DNA of 64,000 bases from Streptomyces sp. NBC_00335. Lineage in GTDB: Bacteria > Actinomycetota > Actinomycetes > Streptomycetales > Streptomycetaceae. Position 1 is the first letter of the stretch. Each line of letters opens with the position of its first letter. Shown in pieces: positions 8,362-17,692 of this stretch. A program made the position numbers and the translations under genes. The stretch covers positions 6,315,501-6,379,500 of the forward strand of contig NZ_CP108006.1 of NCBI RefSeq assembly GCF_036127095.1. Direction: 5' to 3'. The notes under the pieces are model-generated. The model saw nothing but the letters and a program-made list of their open reading frames with translations. It was not told where the DNA came from and searched no databases.

Positions 8362-8925
8362 GTGGCAGAGGCGGAGCGCATCATCGGTACGCCGGAGGTC
8401 GGGGACGACGGCACCCAGCCCGAATCCGCGGCGCCCAAGGGGCGGCGGCGGATCGTCGCGCTGCTCGTCGTGGCGCTTCTCGCCTATCTCGTCGACCTGG
8501 GCAGCAAGATGCTGGTCGTCGCGAAGCTGGAGCACCAGCCGTCGATCCAGGTCATCGGAGACCTGCTGAAGTTCGACGCGATCCGCAATCCCGGCGCGGC
8601 CTTCGGCTTCGGCGAGGCCTTCACGATCATCTTCACCTGCATCGCGGCCACCGTCATCGTGGTGATCGTGCGCCTCGCGCGGAAGCTGTACAGCCTGCCC
8701 TGGGCCATCGCGCTGGGCCTGCTGCTGGGCGGGGCGCTGGGCAATCTGACCGACCGGATCTTCCGCTCGCCGGGCGTCTTCCGCGGAGCGGTCGTCGACT
8801 TCATCGCACCCGCCCACTTCGCCGTCTTCAACCTCGCGGACTCGGCGATCGTGTGCGGCGGGATCCTGATCGTCCTGCTGTCCTTCAAGGGCCTGGACCC
8901 GGACGGCACCGTCCACAAGGACTGA
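8362..8925 (+). CDS. lspA: Lipoprotein signal peptidase (signal peptidase II)
   Basis: 187 residues from a GTG at 8362. This inner-membrane aspartyl protease cleaves prolipoprotein signal peptides after lipidation. Four hydrophobic segments are visible. Conserved blocks appear in order: [33 protein letters not shown] and FNLADSAI. The aspartates in GNLTDR and NLADS are the expected catalytic pair. A 30-residue hydrophilic N-terminal extension precedes the first membrane helix, as is common in Streptomyces. The open frame continues upstream, but no better start or ribosome site was found. It is followed 87 bp later by the rluD-like gene. Confidence 0.95.
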   Translation: MAEAERIIGTPEVGDDGTQPESAAPKGRRRIVALLVVALLAYLVDLGSKMLVVAKLEHQPSIQVIGDLLKFDAIRNPGAAFGFGEAFTIIFTCIAATVIVVIVRLARKLYSLPWAIALGLLLGGALGNLTDRIFRSPGVFRGAVVDFIAPAHFAVFNLADSAIVCGGILIVLLSFKGLDPDGTVHKD

Positions 8926-9012
8926 CCCGGCAAGCGGGCGGCGGGCTGATCGCGGGCTGATCGGGGGCTGATCGCGGGAATGGTCTTCTGTCGAGTCCTG
9001 CATACTCGACAG

Positions 9013-9954
9013 GTGAGTACGATTCCCGAGATCCGCACCCTGCCCGTACCCGATGGCCTAGAGGGCGAGCGCGTCGACGCCGCAATCGCCCGTATGTTCG
9101 GTTTTTCCCGGACGAAGGCGGCCGAACTCGCGGCTGCGGGAAAGGTGCTGGTCGACGGCAGTGTCGTCGGGAAGTCCGAGCGTGTGCACGGTGGCGCCTG
9201 GCTCGAAGTCGAGATGCCCGAGCCGCCGCGGAAGGTCGAGCTCGTCGCCGAACCCGTCCCCGGCATGGAGATCGTCCATGACGACGACGACATCGTCGTC
9301 ATCATGAAGCCGGTCGGCGTCGCCGCCCACCCCAGCCCCGGCTGGACCGGCACCACCGTCATCGGCGGCCTCGCCGCCGCCGGCTACCGCATCTCCACCT
9401 CCGGCGCCTCCGAGCGCCAGGGCATCGTGCACCGGCTCGACGTCGGCACCTCCGGCCTGATGGCCGTCGCGAAGTCGGAGCGCGCGTACACCTCGCTGAA
9501 GAACCAGTTCCGCGAGCGGATCGTCGACAAGCGCTACCACGCGCTGGTGCAGGGCCACCCGGACCCGATGAGCGGCACGATCGACGCGCCGATCGGGCGG
9601 CACCCCACCGCCGACTACAAGTGGGCCGTGACCCAGGAGGGCAAGCCCTCCGTCACCCACTACGACCTGATCGAGGCCTTCCGCGCCGCCTCCCTGCTGG
9701 ACATCAAGCTGGAGACCGGGCGCACGCACCAGATCCGCGTGCACATGGCCGCGCACAAGCACCCCTGCGTCGGCGACCTGACGTACGGCGCCGACCCGAC
9801 CGTCGCGAAGCGCCTCGGGCTCACGCGGCAGTGGCTGCACGCGGTGCGGCTCGGGTTCGAGCACCCGTCGGACGGGCAGTGGGTCGAGTTCGCGAGCACG
9901 TACCCGGCGGACCTGCAGAACGCGCTGGACGTGATCCGCAAGGAGAGCGAGTGA
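9013..9954 (+). CDS. RluD/RluA family 23S rRNA pseudouridine synthase
   Basis: 313 residues from a GTG. An N-terminal S4 RNA-binding domain (about 10-70, [19 protein letters not shown]) precedes the catalytic domain. The latter carries the signature [11 protein letters not shown], whose Asp is the catalytic residue, and the later block [10 protein letters not shown]. The enzyme isomerises uridines in large-subunit rRNA, or less likely tRNA. The specific target sites cannot be read from sequence, so no symbol is assigned. The start was chosen because upstream codons ([11 protein letters not shown]) do not match the family. The stop overlaps the next gene in a GTGA. Confidence 0.92.
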   Translation: MSTIPEIRTLPVPDGLEGERVDAAIARMFGFSRTKAAELAAAGKVLVDGSVVGKSERVHGGAWLEVEMPEPPRKVELVAEPVPGMEIVHDDDDIVVIMKPVGVAAHPSPGWTGTTVIGGLAAAGYRISTSGASERQGIVHRLDVGTSGLMAVAKSERAYTSLKNQFRERIVDKRYHALVQGHPDPMSGTIDAPIGRHPTADYKWAVTQEGKPSVTHYDLIEAFRAASLLDIKLETGRTHQIRVHMAAHKHPCVGDLTYGADPTVAKRLGLTRQWLHAVRLGFEHPSDGQWVEFASTYPADLQNALDVIRKESE

Positions 9955-10445
9955 CCGGCGGCGCCGGCGGTGCCGGCGCTGTCGGCGCTGTCGTCGTGCG
10001 GGTCGTCGACAACGAAGCGGACCTGAAGGCCTGCTTCGCGGTGCGGACCGAGGTCTTCGTGGTCGAGCAGTCGGTGCCGGAGTCGATCGAGTACGACGCG
10101 TACGACGAGATCGCGCTGCACGTGCTGGCCGAGGGGCCGGACGGGGTGCCGCTGGGCACCGGCCGGCTGCTGTACGGGCCGCGGGCCCTGGGCAAGACGG
10201 GCTCCGCGGAGGTCGGCTCGCTCGGGCGGCTGGCCGTCTCCAAGGCCGCGCGCGGGCTCGGGGTCGGGGTCGCGCTGGTGCGGGCGATCGAGACGGAGGC
10301 GGGTCGGCTGGGGCTGTCCGCCGTCGATCTGGGTGCCCAGACCCATGCGATGGGGTTCTACGAGCGGCTCGGGTACGAGGCCTACGGGCCGGAGTTCGAG
10401 GACGCGGGTATTCCGCACCGGTCGATGAGGCGCGCCCTGCCGTAG
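9951..10445 (+). CDS. GNAT family N-acetyltransferase, ElaA-like
   Basis: 164 residues from a GTG overlapping the previous stop codon by 4 bp, so it is translationally coupled. After a Gly/Ala-rich start, the segment [17 protein letters not shown] with the later DEIALHVLA matches the ElaA branch of GNAT proteins. The acetyl-CoA pyrophosphate loop is present as [18 protein letters not shown], and the fold closes with [12 protein letters not shown]. The substrate is unknown. It follows rluD in related genomes and is probably a core gene rather than part of the metabolite island. Confidence 0.88.
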   Translation: MTGGAGGAGAVGAVVVRVVDNEADLKACFAVRTEVFVVEQSVPESIEYDAYDEIALHVLAEGPDGVPLGTGRLLYGPRALGKTGSAEVGSLGRLAVSKAARGLGVGVALVRAIETEAGRLGLSAVDLGAQTHAMGFYERLGYEAYGPEFEDAGIPHRSMRRALP

Positions 10446-10478
10446 CCCGGGCAGGGGTGCAAGCGGCCCTGCGGGGCC

Positions 10479-10604
10479 GTCCCCTGCCCGCCCTTCCGCC
10501 GTTCCCCGGGCTCCGCCCAGACCCGCGCCTCCAACGCCGGCGGGGCTGAAAGACCCCCCGGGGCTCCGCCCCGGACCCCGGTCCTCAAACGCCGGACGGC
10601 TGAA
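10479..10604 (+). repeat. Dispersed intergenic repeat, second locus
   Basis: The same module as at 3221-3440: CCCCTGCCCGCCCTTCCGCC, then CGCGCCTCCAACGCCGG (a one-base variant), then CCTCAAACGCCGGACGGCTG. It lies just after the GNAT gene in a 227-bp intergenic space and may act as a terminator-like structure. Confidence 0.75.
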
Positions 10605-10672
10605 AACACAAGCGGCGGTGCGGCCGGATCGGCTGCGCCCGACACGCACCCCGGTCCGCCTCGCCGGGCGCA

Positions 10673-12286
10673 GTGGGCTGGCAGGGTGTGGGAGTGGATC
10701 AGCTCCTGCTGTTGTTCGTGTTGTTGCTCGGGGCCGTGGTGACGGTGCCGCTCGGGGACCGGCTGGGGTTGCCCGCGCCGGTGCTGATGACGCTCGGCGG
10801 GGTGGTGCTCGCCCTGGTGCCCGTCGTGCCCAATGTCGACATCCCGCCCGAGTTCATCCTGCCGCTGGTGCTGCCCCCGCTGCTGTACGCCTCCGTGCAG
10901 CGGACCTCCTGGCGGCAGTTCGCCGCCAATGTGCGGCCCATCCTGCTGCTGGCCGTCGCCCTTGTCTTCGTGACCACCGCGGCCGTCGCCTTCACCGCGC
11001 ACGCCCTGGTGCCGGGGCTCTCGATCGCCGCGGCCGTCGCGCTCGGCGCGCTCGTCGCCCCGCCCGACCCCGTCGCCGCCACCGCCGTGGCCGGATCGCT
11101 CGGGCTGCCCCGGCGCATGGTGTCGATCCTGGAGGGCGAGGGGCTCTTCAACGACGTCACCGCCATCGTGCTCTACCACGTGGCCATCGCCGCCGCCGTC
11201 AGCGGCACCTTCTCGTGGCCCGAGGCGCTCGGCGAGTTCGTGCTGTCGGCCGTCGTGGCCGTCGCCGTGGGGCTCGGGCTCGGCTGGGCCGCCAACCGGC
11301 TCATGGGGCGGCTCGGCGATGCCACGCTCCAGATCGGGCTGACGCTGCTGGTGCCGTTCGTGGCGTACGTACTGGCGGAGGAGTTCCGGGGCTCCGGGGT
11401 GCTGGCCGTGCTGACCACGGCGCTGTTCCTCGCCGAATACGCGACCGACGCCGACGACGTGCTGGGCCGGCTCGCCGGGCACACGTTCTGGGAGGTCGTC
11501 GACATGCTGGTCACCGGTGTCGCCTTCGGGCTGATCGGGCTGGAGCTGCACCACGTGTTCGGGGCGGCGAGCGGTCGCGCCTGGGAGATGGCCGGGTGGG
11601 CGGCGGTTGTGGTCGGGGTGGTGGTCGGCGTACGGCTGGTGTGGCTGCTGCCGGCCGGCTGGCTCGCGAAACGGCTTCACTCGCGGCGCGACTACGAGGA
11701 GGAGATCCCGCTGAGCTGGCGGGAGTCCGTGGTGATGTGGTGGGCGGGCATGCGGGGAGTGGCCTCCGTGGCGCTGGCGCTCGCCCTTCCCTTCGAGACG
11801 GACGCGGGGGATCCCTTCCCGGCCCGGCAGGAGATCGTCTTCATCGCCTTCGCCGTGATCATGACCACCCTGGTGCTCCAGGGGCTGACCCTGCCGTGGC
11901 TGGTCCGCCGGCTCGGCGTGGAGGCCGACTCGGACGCGGAGGCGGAGATCGCCCGGGCGCTGGCGATCCGCGCCGCCAAGGCCGCGAAGCGGCGGCTCAA
12001 GGAGATCGAGGAGGTGGAGGACCTGCCCGAGGACCTGGTGGAGGTGCTCTACCGCAGGGCGTACGACGTGGGCGCCAGGATCAGCCCCGACATGGTCGAC
12101 GAGGAGCGGCGGGAGGCGTACGCGAAGCGGGTGGAGCGGATCCGCGACGTGCAGCGCATCCAGCGGGAGATGATGTCCGCCGCCCGGCACGAGGTGCTGG
12201 CCGCGCGCAGCGAACCCGGAGCCGACCCGGAGATCGTCGACCGGGTGCTGAGGCACTTGGACGTGCGCAGTCTGCGCAGTCCGTAG
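10673..12286 (+). CDS. CPA1-type Na+/H+ antiporter
   Basis: Up to 537 residues. It has about twelve membrane helices through residue 420, then a charged cytoplasmic tail of about 110 residues (AKAAKRRLKEIEEVEDLPEDLVE). Motifs typical of NhaP/CPA1 carriers are present: the APPDPVAATAVAGSLGLP segment and GEGLFNDVTAIV, whose Asn-Asp participates in ion exchange. A later block reads WWAGMRGVASVALALALP. The protein exchanges cytoplasmic Na+ (or K+) for protons. The start is uncertain: GTG codons at 10673, 10688 and 10694 are all in frame, and the shortest (MDQLLLLFV) best fits the family. Confidence 0.92.
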   Translation: MGWQGVGVDQLLLLFVLLLGAVVTVPLGDRLGLPAPVLMTLGGVVLALVPVVPNVDIPPEFILPLVLPPLLYASVQRTSWRQFAANVRPILLLAVALVFVTTAAVAFTAHALVPGLSIAAAVALGALVAPPDPVAATAVAGSLGLPRRMVSILEGEGLFNDVTAIVLYHVAIAAAVSGTFSWPEALGEFVLSAVVAVAVGLGLGWAANRLMGRLGDATLQIGLTLLVPFVAYVLAEEFRGSGVLAVLTTALFLAEYATDADDVLGRLAGHTFWEVVDMLVTGVAFGLIGLELHHVFGAASGRAWEMAGWAAVVVGVVVGVRLVWLLPAGWLAKRLHSRRDYEEEIPLSWRESVVMWWAGMRGVASVALALALPFETDAGDPFPARQEIVFIAFAVIMTTLVLQGLTLPWLVRRLGVEADSDAEAEIARALAIRAAKAAKRRLKEIEEVEDLPEDLVEVLYRRAYDVGARISPDMVDEERREAYAKRVERIRDVQRIQREMMSAARHEVLAARSEPGADPEIVDRVLRHLDVRSLRSP

Positions 12287-12423
12287 CCGTGGATTTCCTC
12301 GTTCGCCCGCGCAATGGGAAGGCGTAGACGCTGGGCTCGGGCATGGCTTATCTTCGGTCGGCTCGGGCCGCCCGAAGGGTGGCCCCTTTACGTGTCATAC
12401 GTTCCCGTGGGGGGTACTTCGTC

Positions 12424-13122
12424 ATGTCCCAGTTGTCCGCGACGCCACTGCCGCAGTCTGTCGGGGGGCTCCGTTCCCCGGAGGGCCTGGCGAGGGCGCT
12501 GACCGTGCTGCTGTCCCTCGAAGCCGGTGTCGGGCTCCTGTCGGCCGGGTCCGGCTTCTACGCCCGGCAGCTGATGGAAGACCTGATCGCCGATCCCGGG
12601 AGCGTCGCCGAGGACCGCCTCGACCAGGTCGACAACTTCCAGATGGTGCTCGCGTCCGGGTGGAATCTCCTCGGGCTGGCGCTGGGCGTGGTCTTCCTCG
12701 TGTGGTTCCACCGGGTCCGCCTCAACGGCCAGGTGTTCCGCCCCGACGGCTTCAGTCAGAGCGCCGGCTGGGCCATCGGCGGCTGGTTCGTCCCGATCGC
12801 GAACTTCGTGCTCCCGTACCGGGTGGCGCTGGAGACCTGGGAGGCCAGCGTCCAGAACGCGCCCGACGGCTCCTTCCGCCGGATCTCGTCTTCCCCGGTG
12901 ACCGCCTGGTGGGTGCTGTACTCCTTCAGCTGGGTGCTCGGGATCTACCTCCGGCTTCAGGACCAGCCGGAGAGCGCCGAGGAGTTCAGCGAATACTTCG
13001 CCCTCGGCGCGGCGGCGGACCTGACCACCGTGGCGGCCGCCGTGCTCGCCGTCCTCTTCGTGCGCAAGCTGACCGCGCTGCAGGGGGTCAGGGCCGCTCA
13101 CGGGCCGAACGCCGCCGCCTGA
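12424..13122 (+). CDS. DUF4328 domain-containing membrane protein
   Basis: 232 residues with four predicted membrane segments. The DUF4328 hallmarks are present: FLVWFHRVRLNGQVF, then GWAIGGWFVPIANFVLPYR, then AWWVLYSFSWVLG. The function of this actinobacterial family is unknown. The ATG at 12424 was chosen because it follows GGGGTACTTCGTC, while the open frame upstream (from 12343) is Arg-rich and unlike the family. It stands alone, converging on the sugar-dehydratase operon across a shared hairpin. Confidence 0.85.
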   Translation: MSQLSATPLPQSVGGLRSPEGLARALTVLLSLEAGVGLLSAGSGFYARQLMEDLIADPGSVAEDRLDQVDNFQMVLASGWNLLGLALGVVFLVWFHRVRLNGQVFRPDGFSQSAGWAIGGWFVPIANFVLPYRVALETWEASVQNAPDGSFRRISSSPVTAWWVLYSFSWVLGIYLRLQDQPESAEEFSEYFALGAAADLTTVAAAVLAVLFVRKLTALQGVRAAHGPNAAA

Positions 13123-13154
13123 CCCGGCGGCCGGACGTGGTTCCGGCCGCCGGG
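13123..13154. terminator. Bidirectional hairpin between convergent genes
   Basis: CCCGGCGGCCGGA (13123-13135) pairs perfectly with TCCGGCCGCCGGG (13142-13154) around a 6-nt loop. It lies immediately after the DUF4328 stop and just before the convergent dehydratase stop, so it can serve both. Confidence 0.75.
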
Positions 13155-13162
13155 GCCCCGCC

Positions 13163-14215
13163 TCAGACCTGGTAGCGGTCCGGGGCGAAGAGGTGGAGGT
13201 GGGCGGCTATCCACTCCGAGGTGCGGGTCAGACCCTCCTGGAGGGAGACCTCGGGCTTCCAGCCGGCCCAGTCGCGGGCCCGGGAGTTGTCCGACAGCAG
13301 GCGCTGGACCTCGCTGCCCGGGGGACGCAGCCGGGCCGGGTCGACGACGACCTCCGCGTCCCGGCCCGATGCCGTGATCAGGGCCCGGGCCAGGTCGCCG
13401 ACGGAGATCTCCTCGCCGGTGCCGAGGTTGACCACCTCGCCCAGGGCCCGGTCGCACTCCGCGACCGCGAGGAAGCCGGCCGCGGTGTCGGTCACGTAGG
13501 TGAAGTCCCGGGTCGGGGTCAGGGAGCCCAGGCGGATCTCCCGGGCGCCCGAGTGGAGCTGGGCCAGGATGGTGGGGATGACCGCGCGGGCGGACTGGCG
13601 CGGGCCGTAGGTGTTGAAGGGCCGGACCACCGTCACCGGCAGCTCGAACGCGTGGTGGAAGGAGAGCGCCATCATGTCGGCGCCGATCTTCGAAGCGGAG
13701 TACGGGGACTGCGGCTGGAGCGGGTGGCTCTCGGAGATCGGGGCCGTCAGGGCCGTCCCGTAGACCTCGCTGGTGGAGGTGTGGACGAGGCGGCGCACGC
13801 CGTGGCGGCGGCAGGCCTCGGCCATGTTCTCCGTACCGGTGACGTTGGTCTGGACGTACGCGCCGGGCGAGGCGTAGCTGTACGGGATCCCGATCAGCGC
13901 CGCCAGGTGGAAGACCGTGTCGCAGCCGGCCACCGCGTCGCTGACCCGGCCCGCGTCGCGGACGTCGCCGGCCCACATCTCCACCGGGCCGCCCGGGTCG
14001 GCCAGGTACCGGGCCAGGTGGCCCTTCTCGGCGTACGGCTTGTAGTGCACGAAGGCGCGCACCTTCGCGCCGCGCGCCACCAGCAGGTCGACGAGGGTGG
14101 AGCCGATGAAGCCCTCGGCGCCCGTGACGAGGACGGTGCGGCCGGTCCAGTCTGCGGGGGTGCGCGCCGGGGTCAGCGTGAGCGTGGGGGTGGGGGTGGG
14201 GGTGTGCGTGGTCAT
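13163..14215 (-). CDS. LegB-type NAD-dependent nucleotide-sugar 4,6-dehydratase
   Basis: 350 residues, extended SDR. The Rossmann motif TGAEGFIGSTLVDLL lies near residue 32. The catalytic set is THTSTSEVYG plus YSASK. The blocks LIGIPYSYASPGAYV, FNTYGPRQSARAVIPT and LGSLTPTRDFTYV closely resemble LegB, the UDP-GlcNAc 4,6-dehydratase of legionaminate synthesis, more than RmlB or GMD. The expected product is a UDP-4-keto-6-deoxy-N-acetyl sugar. The N-terminus carries a T-P/T-L repeat (GTG-rich DNA at 14181-14205) that may be non-coding if a later start is used. Its ATG overlaps the upstream MurG-like stop in ATGA, so the two are coupled. Confidence 0.85.
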   Translation of the reverse strand: MTTHTPTPTPTLTLTPARTPADWTGRTVLVTGAEGFIGSTLVDLLVARGAKVRAFVHYKPYAEKGHLARYLADPGGPVEMWAGDVRDAGRVSDAVAGCDTVFHLAALIGIPYSYASPGAYVQTNVTGTENMAEACRRHGVRRLVHTSTSEVYGTALTAPISESHPLQPQSPYSASKIGADMMALSFHHAFELPVTVVRPFNTYGPRQSARAVIPTILAQLHSGAREIRLGSLTPTRDFTYVTDTAAGFLAVAECDRALGEVVNLGTGEEISVGDLARALITASGRDAEVVVDPARLRPPGSEVQRLLSDNSRARDWAGWKPEVSLQEGLTRTSEWIAAHLHLFAPDRYQV

Positions 14216-15426
14216 ACGAGCTCCAGGGGAGTGGGGGAGAAGGAGGGGAAGCCGGCGACCCGCAGGACCTGCGAGGCCAGCAGGTCGGCGGCCCGTGCGT
14301 GCGGGCCGGGGTCGGCCGCCCCGGCCATCGCCGCCAGCCGCGCCGGGTCGGCCAGCAGTGGGGCGAGCAGCTCCGCGAGGCGGCCGGCCGTGGCCTCGGC
14401 GTCCGCCAGCAGCAGGCCGGCGCCCGCGTCGGACAGCACCCGGGCGTTGTGGGTCTGGTGGTCGCCCGGGGCGTACGGGTAGGGGACCAGCACCGCGGGG
14501 ACGCCGGTCGCCGCGAGCTCCGCCACCGTCGCCGAGCCCGCCCGGCACACCACCAGGTCGGCGGCCGCGTAGACCAGGTCCATCCGGTCCAGGTAGGGCA
14601 CGGCGCGTGCGATCCGATGCCCGCCCGAGGCGGCCAGCCCGGCCACGGTGTCCGCGAGCGTCGCCGGCCCCGTCTTGATCAGCAGCTGCACGTCCTCCCG
14701 GTCCTGCCAGGCGGCCGCCAGCCCGGCCGCCGCCGCGGTCAGGCGCACGGCGCCCAGGCTGCCGCCGTTGAACACCACCAGGCGCCGCGCGTCCGGCACC
14801 CCGAGCTCCCGCCGGGCCCCGGCGCGCAGCACCGCCCGCTCGGGGCGGGTCAGCCGGGCGAGGTGCGACAGCTCGGCGGAGATGGGCATTCCGGTGGTCA
14901 GGGCCCGGGCCCCGCCCGCCAGGTGCTCCCGGCTGCGGTCGAAGGCCACCGCCATGTGCGGGGTGAGGCGGGCCGCGAACTGGTTGGCCCGGCCCGGTAC
15001 CGCGTTGGACTCGTGGATGACCGCCGGCAGCCCGGCCAGCCGGGCCCCGAGCACGGCGGGCGCGCTCGGATAGCCGCCCATGCCGACGGCCACCTGCGCT
15101 CCCTGGGCCCGGATCACGGCCCGTGCCTGCCCGGCCGAGCGCATCAGCGCTGCCGGGAGGAGGAAGCGCTTGGCGCCCAGCGCCGGGTCGAAGGGGATCA
15201 TGTCCACGGTGTGCAGCCGGTAGCCGGCGGCCGGGATCAGCTCGGTCTCCAGGCCGCGTTCGGTGCCGATGAACGAGACCACGGCGTCCGGGACGGCGGC
15301 GCGCAGCGCCTGGGCCAGGGCGAGGCCGGGATAGATGTGGCCGCCGGTGCCACCCGCGCCGATCACGACGGACAGCGGCCGGTACGGGGACCGGGGCGAG
15401 GCGGAACGTGAGGGGGAGGAGGTCAT
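14212..15426 (-). CDS. MurG-like glycosyltransferase (paralogue outside the division cluster)
   Basis: 404 residues, GT-B fold of family GT28. MurG hallmarks are clear: the N-terminal loop VIGAGGTGGHIYPGLALA, then GMGGYPSAPAVLGARLAGLP, the HESNAVPGRANQ segment, and FNGGSLGAVRL. The C-terminal UDP-GlcNAc region has CRAGSATVAELAATGVPAVLVPYP and DHQTHNARVL. Authentic murG should lie in the dcw cluster before ftsZ, outside this window, so this is probably a second copy. Pairing with a LegB-type dehydratase suggests transfer of a modified N-acetyl sugar to a lipid or other acceptor. The acceptor is unknown. It begins 74 bp from a divergent response regulator. Confidence 0.85.
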   Translation of the reverse strand: MTSSPSRSASPRSPYRPLSVVIGAGGTGGHIYPGLALAQALRAAVPDAVVSFIGTERGLETELIPAAGYRLHTVDMIPFDPALGAKRFLLPAALMRSAGQARAVIRAQGAQVAVGMGGYPSAPAVLGARLAGLPAVIHESNAVPGRANQFAARLTPHMAVAFDRSREHLAGGARALTTGMPISAELSHLARLTRPERAVLRAGARRELGVPDARRLVVFNGGSLGAVRLTAAAAGLAAAWQDREDVQLLIKTGPATLADTVAGLAASGGHRIARAVPYLDRMDLVYAAADLVVCRAGSATVAELAATGVPAVLVPYPYAPGDHQTHNARVLSDAGAGLLLADAEATAGRLAELLAPLLADPARLAAMAGAADPGPHARAADLLASQVLRVAGFPSFSPTPLELV

Positions 15427-15499
15427 GGACGCAAGCCTTCCGGTGCGCCCTAAGAAGGTTCTAAGAGGTTCTCCCGGAGCATTTGGGAGGCTTTGCCGC

Positions 15500-16186
15500 A
15501 TGCAGCGGATTCTGGTGGTGGACGACGAGCCCGAGGTGCGGGCCGCCGTCGAGGACGGCCTCGCCGTCGAGGGGTACGAGGTGCGCGGCGCGGCCGACGG
15601 GCTGGCCGCGCTCTCCGAGGTGGCGCTCTGGCAGCCGGACGCGGTGGTCCTCGACGTGATGATGCCGGTGCTGGACGGGCTCGCCGTGTGCCGGCAACTG
15701 CGCGCGGTGGGCGACCGTACGCCCGTCCTCGTCCTCACGGCCCTGGACGCGGTGAGCGACCGGGTCGACGGGCTGGAGGCGGGCGCCGACGACTACCTGG
15801 TCAAACCGTTCGCGCTCGACGAGCTCGTGGCCCGGGTGCGGGCCCTGCTGCGGCGTGCCGCCCCCGACGAGCAGGCCGGGGGAGCGCCCGTGCTCGCGTA
15901 CGGGGACCTCGTCCTCGAACCCGCCACCCGCACCGGGCGGCGCGGCGAGCGGCCGCTGGAGTTCAGCCGCACCGAGTCGGCGCTGCTCGAACTGCTCCTG
16001 CGCCACCCCGGGCAGGTGCTGCCGCGCGAGCTGATCCTGGAACTGGTGTGGGGCCGCGACTTCGGGCCGGACTCCAACTCCCTGGCCGTCTACGTCGGCT
16101 ACCTGCGCCGGAAGCTGGAGGCCGGCGGTGAGCCCCGGCTGGTGCACACCGTGCACGGGGTCGGCTACCGGCTGGACGCCGCGTGA
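15500..16186 (+). CDS. OmpR-family two-component response regulator
   Basis: 228 residues. The receiver domain (about 1-118) has the acidic pair DDEPEVR, the phospho-acceptor Asp in VVLDVMMPVLDGL (about residue 54), and the switch Lys in YLVKPFALDEL. The C-terminal winged helix (about 130-226) ends GVGYRLDAA. The ATG at 15500 directly precedes the receiver domain; the frame upstream is not homologous. The stop overlaps the kinase start (GTGA). It is divergent from the MurG-like operon, a reasonable target. Confidence 0.94.
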   Translation: MQRILVVDDEPEVRAAVEDGLAVEGYEVRGAADGLAALSEVALWQPDAVVLDVMMPVLDGLAVCRQLRAVGDRTPVLVLTALDAVSDRVDGLEAGADDYLVKPFALDELVARVRALLRRAAPDEQAGGAPVLAYGDLVLEPATRTGRRGERPLEFSRTESALLELLLRHPGQVLPRELILELVWGRDFGPDSNSLAVYVGYLRRKLEAGGEPRLVHTVHGVGYRLDAA

Positions 16187-17610
16187 GCCGGCGGGGGCTC
16201 GGAGCGCGGTGGCGGCGCAGGCGGCCGCTGCGGACCCGGCTGGCGCTCGCCGTCACGGCGGCGGTGGCCTTCGTCGCGCTCGGCGTGTGCACCGCCGCCT
16301 TCCTGGAGGGGCGGGCCGCGCTCTACCAGCAGCTCGACCTGAGCCTCACCCAGGCCGCCCGGCTCGCCGCGAAGCAGTACGGCGACTCCCCGCCCGGGAC
16401 CGCCGCCTGGGACTGCCGGTACCTGGCCGCGCCCGCCTGCGTCCAGATCGTCCCGGCCGAGGCGCGCAAGGACCCGGCCGGCGGGGAGGGTGCGTACCGG
16501 ATGCCCGTGGCCCCGGCCACCCGGCTGGTGGCCTTGCGGGAGCGGGCCCCCTTCTACACGGACATCGTCGTCGAGGGGCATCCCGCGCGGATGCTCACCA
16601 CCGACTTCCTCAAGGGCCGGGCCCTCCAGGTCGCCGTGCGCTCCGACTCGGTGGAGACCGGCATCGACCGGGCCGCCCGCCGGCTCGCCGTCACCGCCGC
16701 CGCCGGGGTGTTGCTGGCCGCGCTGCTCGGTTACTGGGTCGCGCGGACGGGTCTGGCTCCGGTCACCCGGCTCACCGCCACCGCCGAGCGGATCGCCGCC
16801 ACCCGGGACCCGAGGCACCGGATCGAACTGCCGCCTCCGGGGCGCGGCCGCGAGGACGAGGTCACCCGGCTCGCCGGGAGCTTCAACACCATGCTGGGGG
16901 AACTGGAGCAGTCCGTCACCGCGCAGCGCAGGCTCGTCGCGGACGCCTCGCACGAGCTGCGGACCCCGCTGACCGCACTGCGGACGAACGCGGAGCTGCT
17001 GGCGCGGGGGGACCGGCTGACGGCGGAGCAGCGGGAGCGGGCCTCGCTGGCGCTCGGGCGGCAGTTGCGGGAGGTGACGGGGCTGGTCAACGACCTGATC
17101 GAGCTGGCCCGCGACGAGGAGCCGCAGCTGCTGGTGGAGCAGGTGCGGCTGGCTCCGCTGGTGGAGTACTGCGCGGGGGCCGCGCGGGCGCACTGGCCGG
17201 GGGTGGCCTTCCGGGTGCGGGCGCCGTCCCCGTCCCGGGAGGAGGGGGAGGTGGTGGAGGTGGTGGTCCCCGGGGTGCCGGCGCGGCTCAGCCGGCTGCT
17301 GGGGAACCTGCTGGACAACGCGGCGAAGTTCAGCCCGGCGGGGGCGGAGGTGGAGGTGGCGCTGGCCGTTCGGGGGGACGGCCGCGCGGAGCTGACCGTA
17401 CGGGATCACGGGCCGGGGATCGCGGAGGCGGATCTGCCGTACGTCTTCGACCGGTTCTACCGGGCGGGGGCGGCGCGGGCGCTGCCCGGGTCGGGGCTCG
17501 GGCTGGCGATGGCCCGGCAGATCGCCCGGGCCCACGAGGCGGAGCTGGTGGCCGAGGCCGCCCCGGGCGGGGGCGCGCTGTTCCGGCTGACGTTCGCGGC
17601 CCCGGGGTAG
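16183..17610 (+). CDS. Two-component sensor histidine kinase with HAMP domain
   Basis: 475 residues from a GTG overlapping the regulator. The layout is a basic N-terminus, a membrane helix (about 22-44), an extracellular sensor of about 120 residues containing two cysteines (WDCRYLAAPAC), a second helix (about 168-188), then HAMP. The DHp box is VADASHELRTPLTAL, whose His is the phosphorylation site. ATPase boxes follow: GNLLDNAAKFSP, DHGPGIAEADLPYVFDRFYR and GSGLGLAMARQIA. The signal is unknown. The sensor Cys pair and neighbouring wall-sugar genes suggest envelope sensing, as inference only. Confidence 0.93.
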   Translation: MSRRGLGARWRRRRPLRTRLALAVTAAVAFVALGVCTAAFLEGRAALYQQLDLSLTQAARLAAKQYGDSPPGTAAWDCRYLAAPACVQIVPAEARKDPAGGEGAYRMPVAPATRLVALRERAPFYTDIVVEGHPARMLTTDFLKGRALQVAVRSDSVETGIDRAARRLAVTAAAGVLLAALLGYWVARTGLAPVTRLTATAERIAATRDPRHRIELPPPGRGREDEVTRLAGSFNTMLGELEQSVTAQRRLVADASHELRTPLTALRTNAELLARGDRLTAEQRERASLALGRQLREVTGLVNDLIELARDEEPQLLVEQVRLAPLVEYCAGAARAHWPGVAFRVRAPSPSREEGEVVEVVVPGVPARLSRLLGNLLDNAAKFSPAGAEVEVALAVRGDGRAELTVRDHGPGIAEADLPYVFDRFYRAGAARALPGSGLGLAMARQIARAHEAELVAEAAPGGGALFRLTFAAPG

Positions 17611-17692
17611 GCCGCCTCCTTCGGATCCTGCCCTGCCCTGCCCGCTGCCCTGCCCCTCCTCGGGGCCCTCACCGCGCCCGGGCGGGAAGGGG

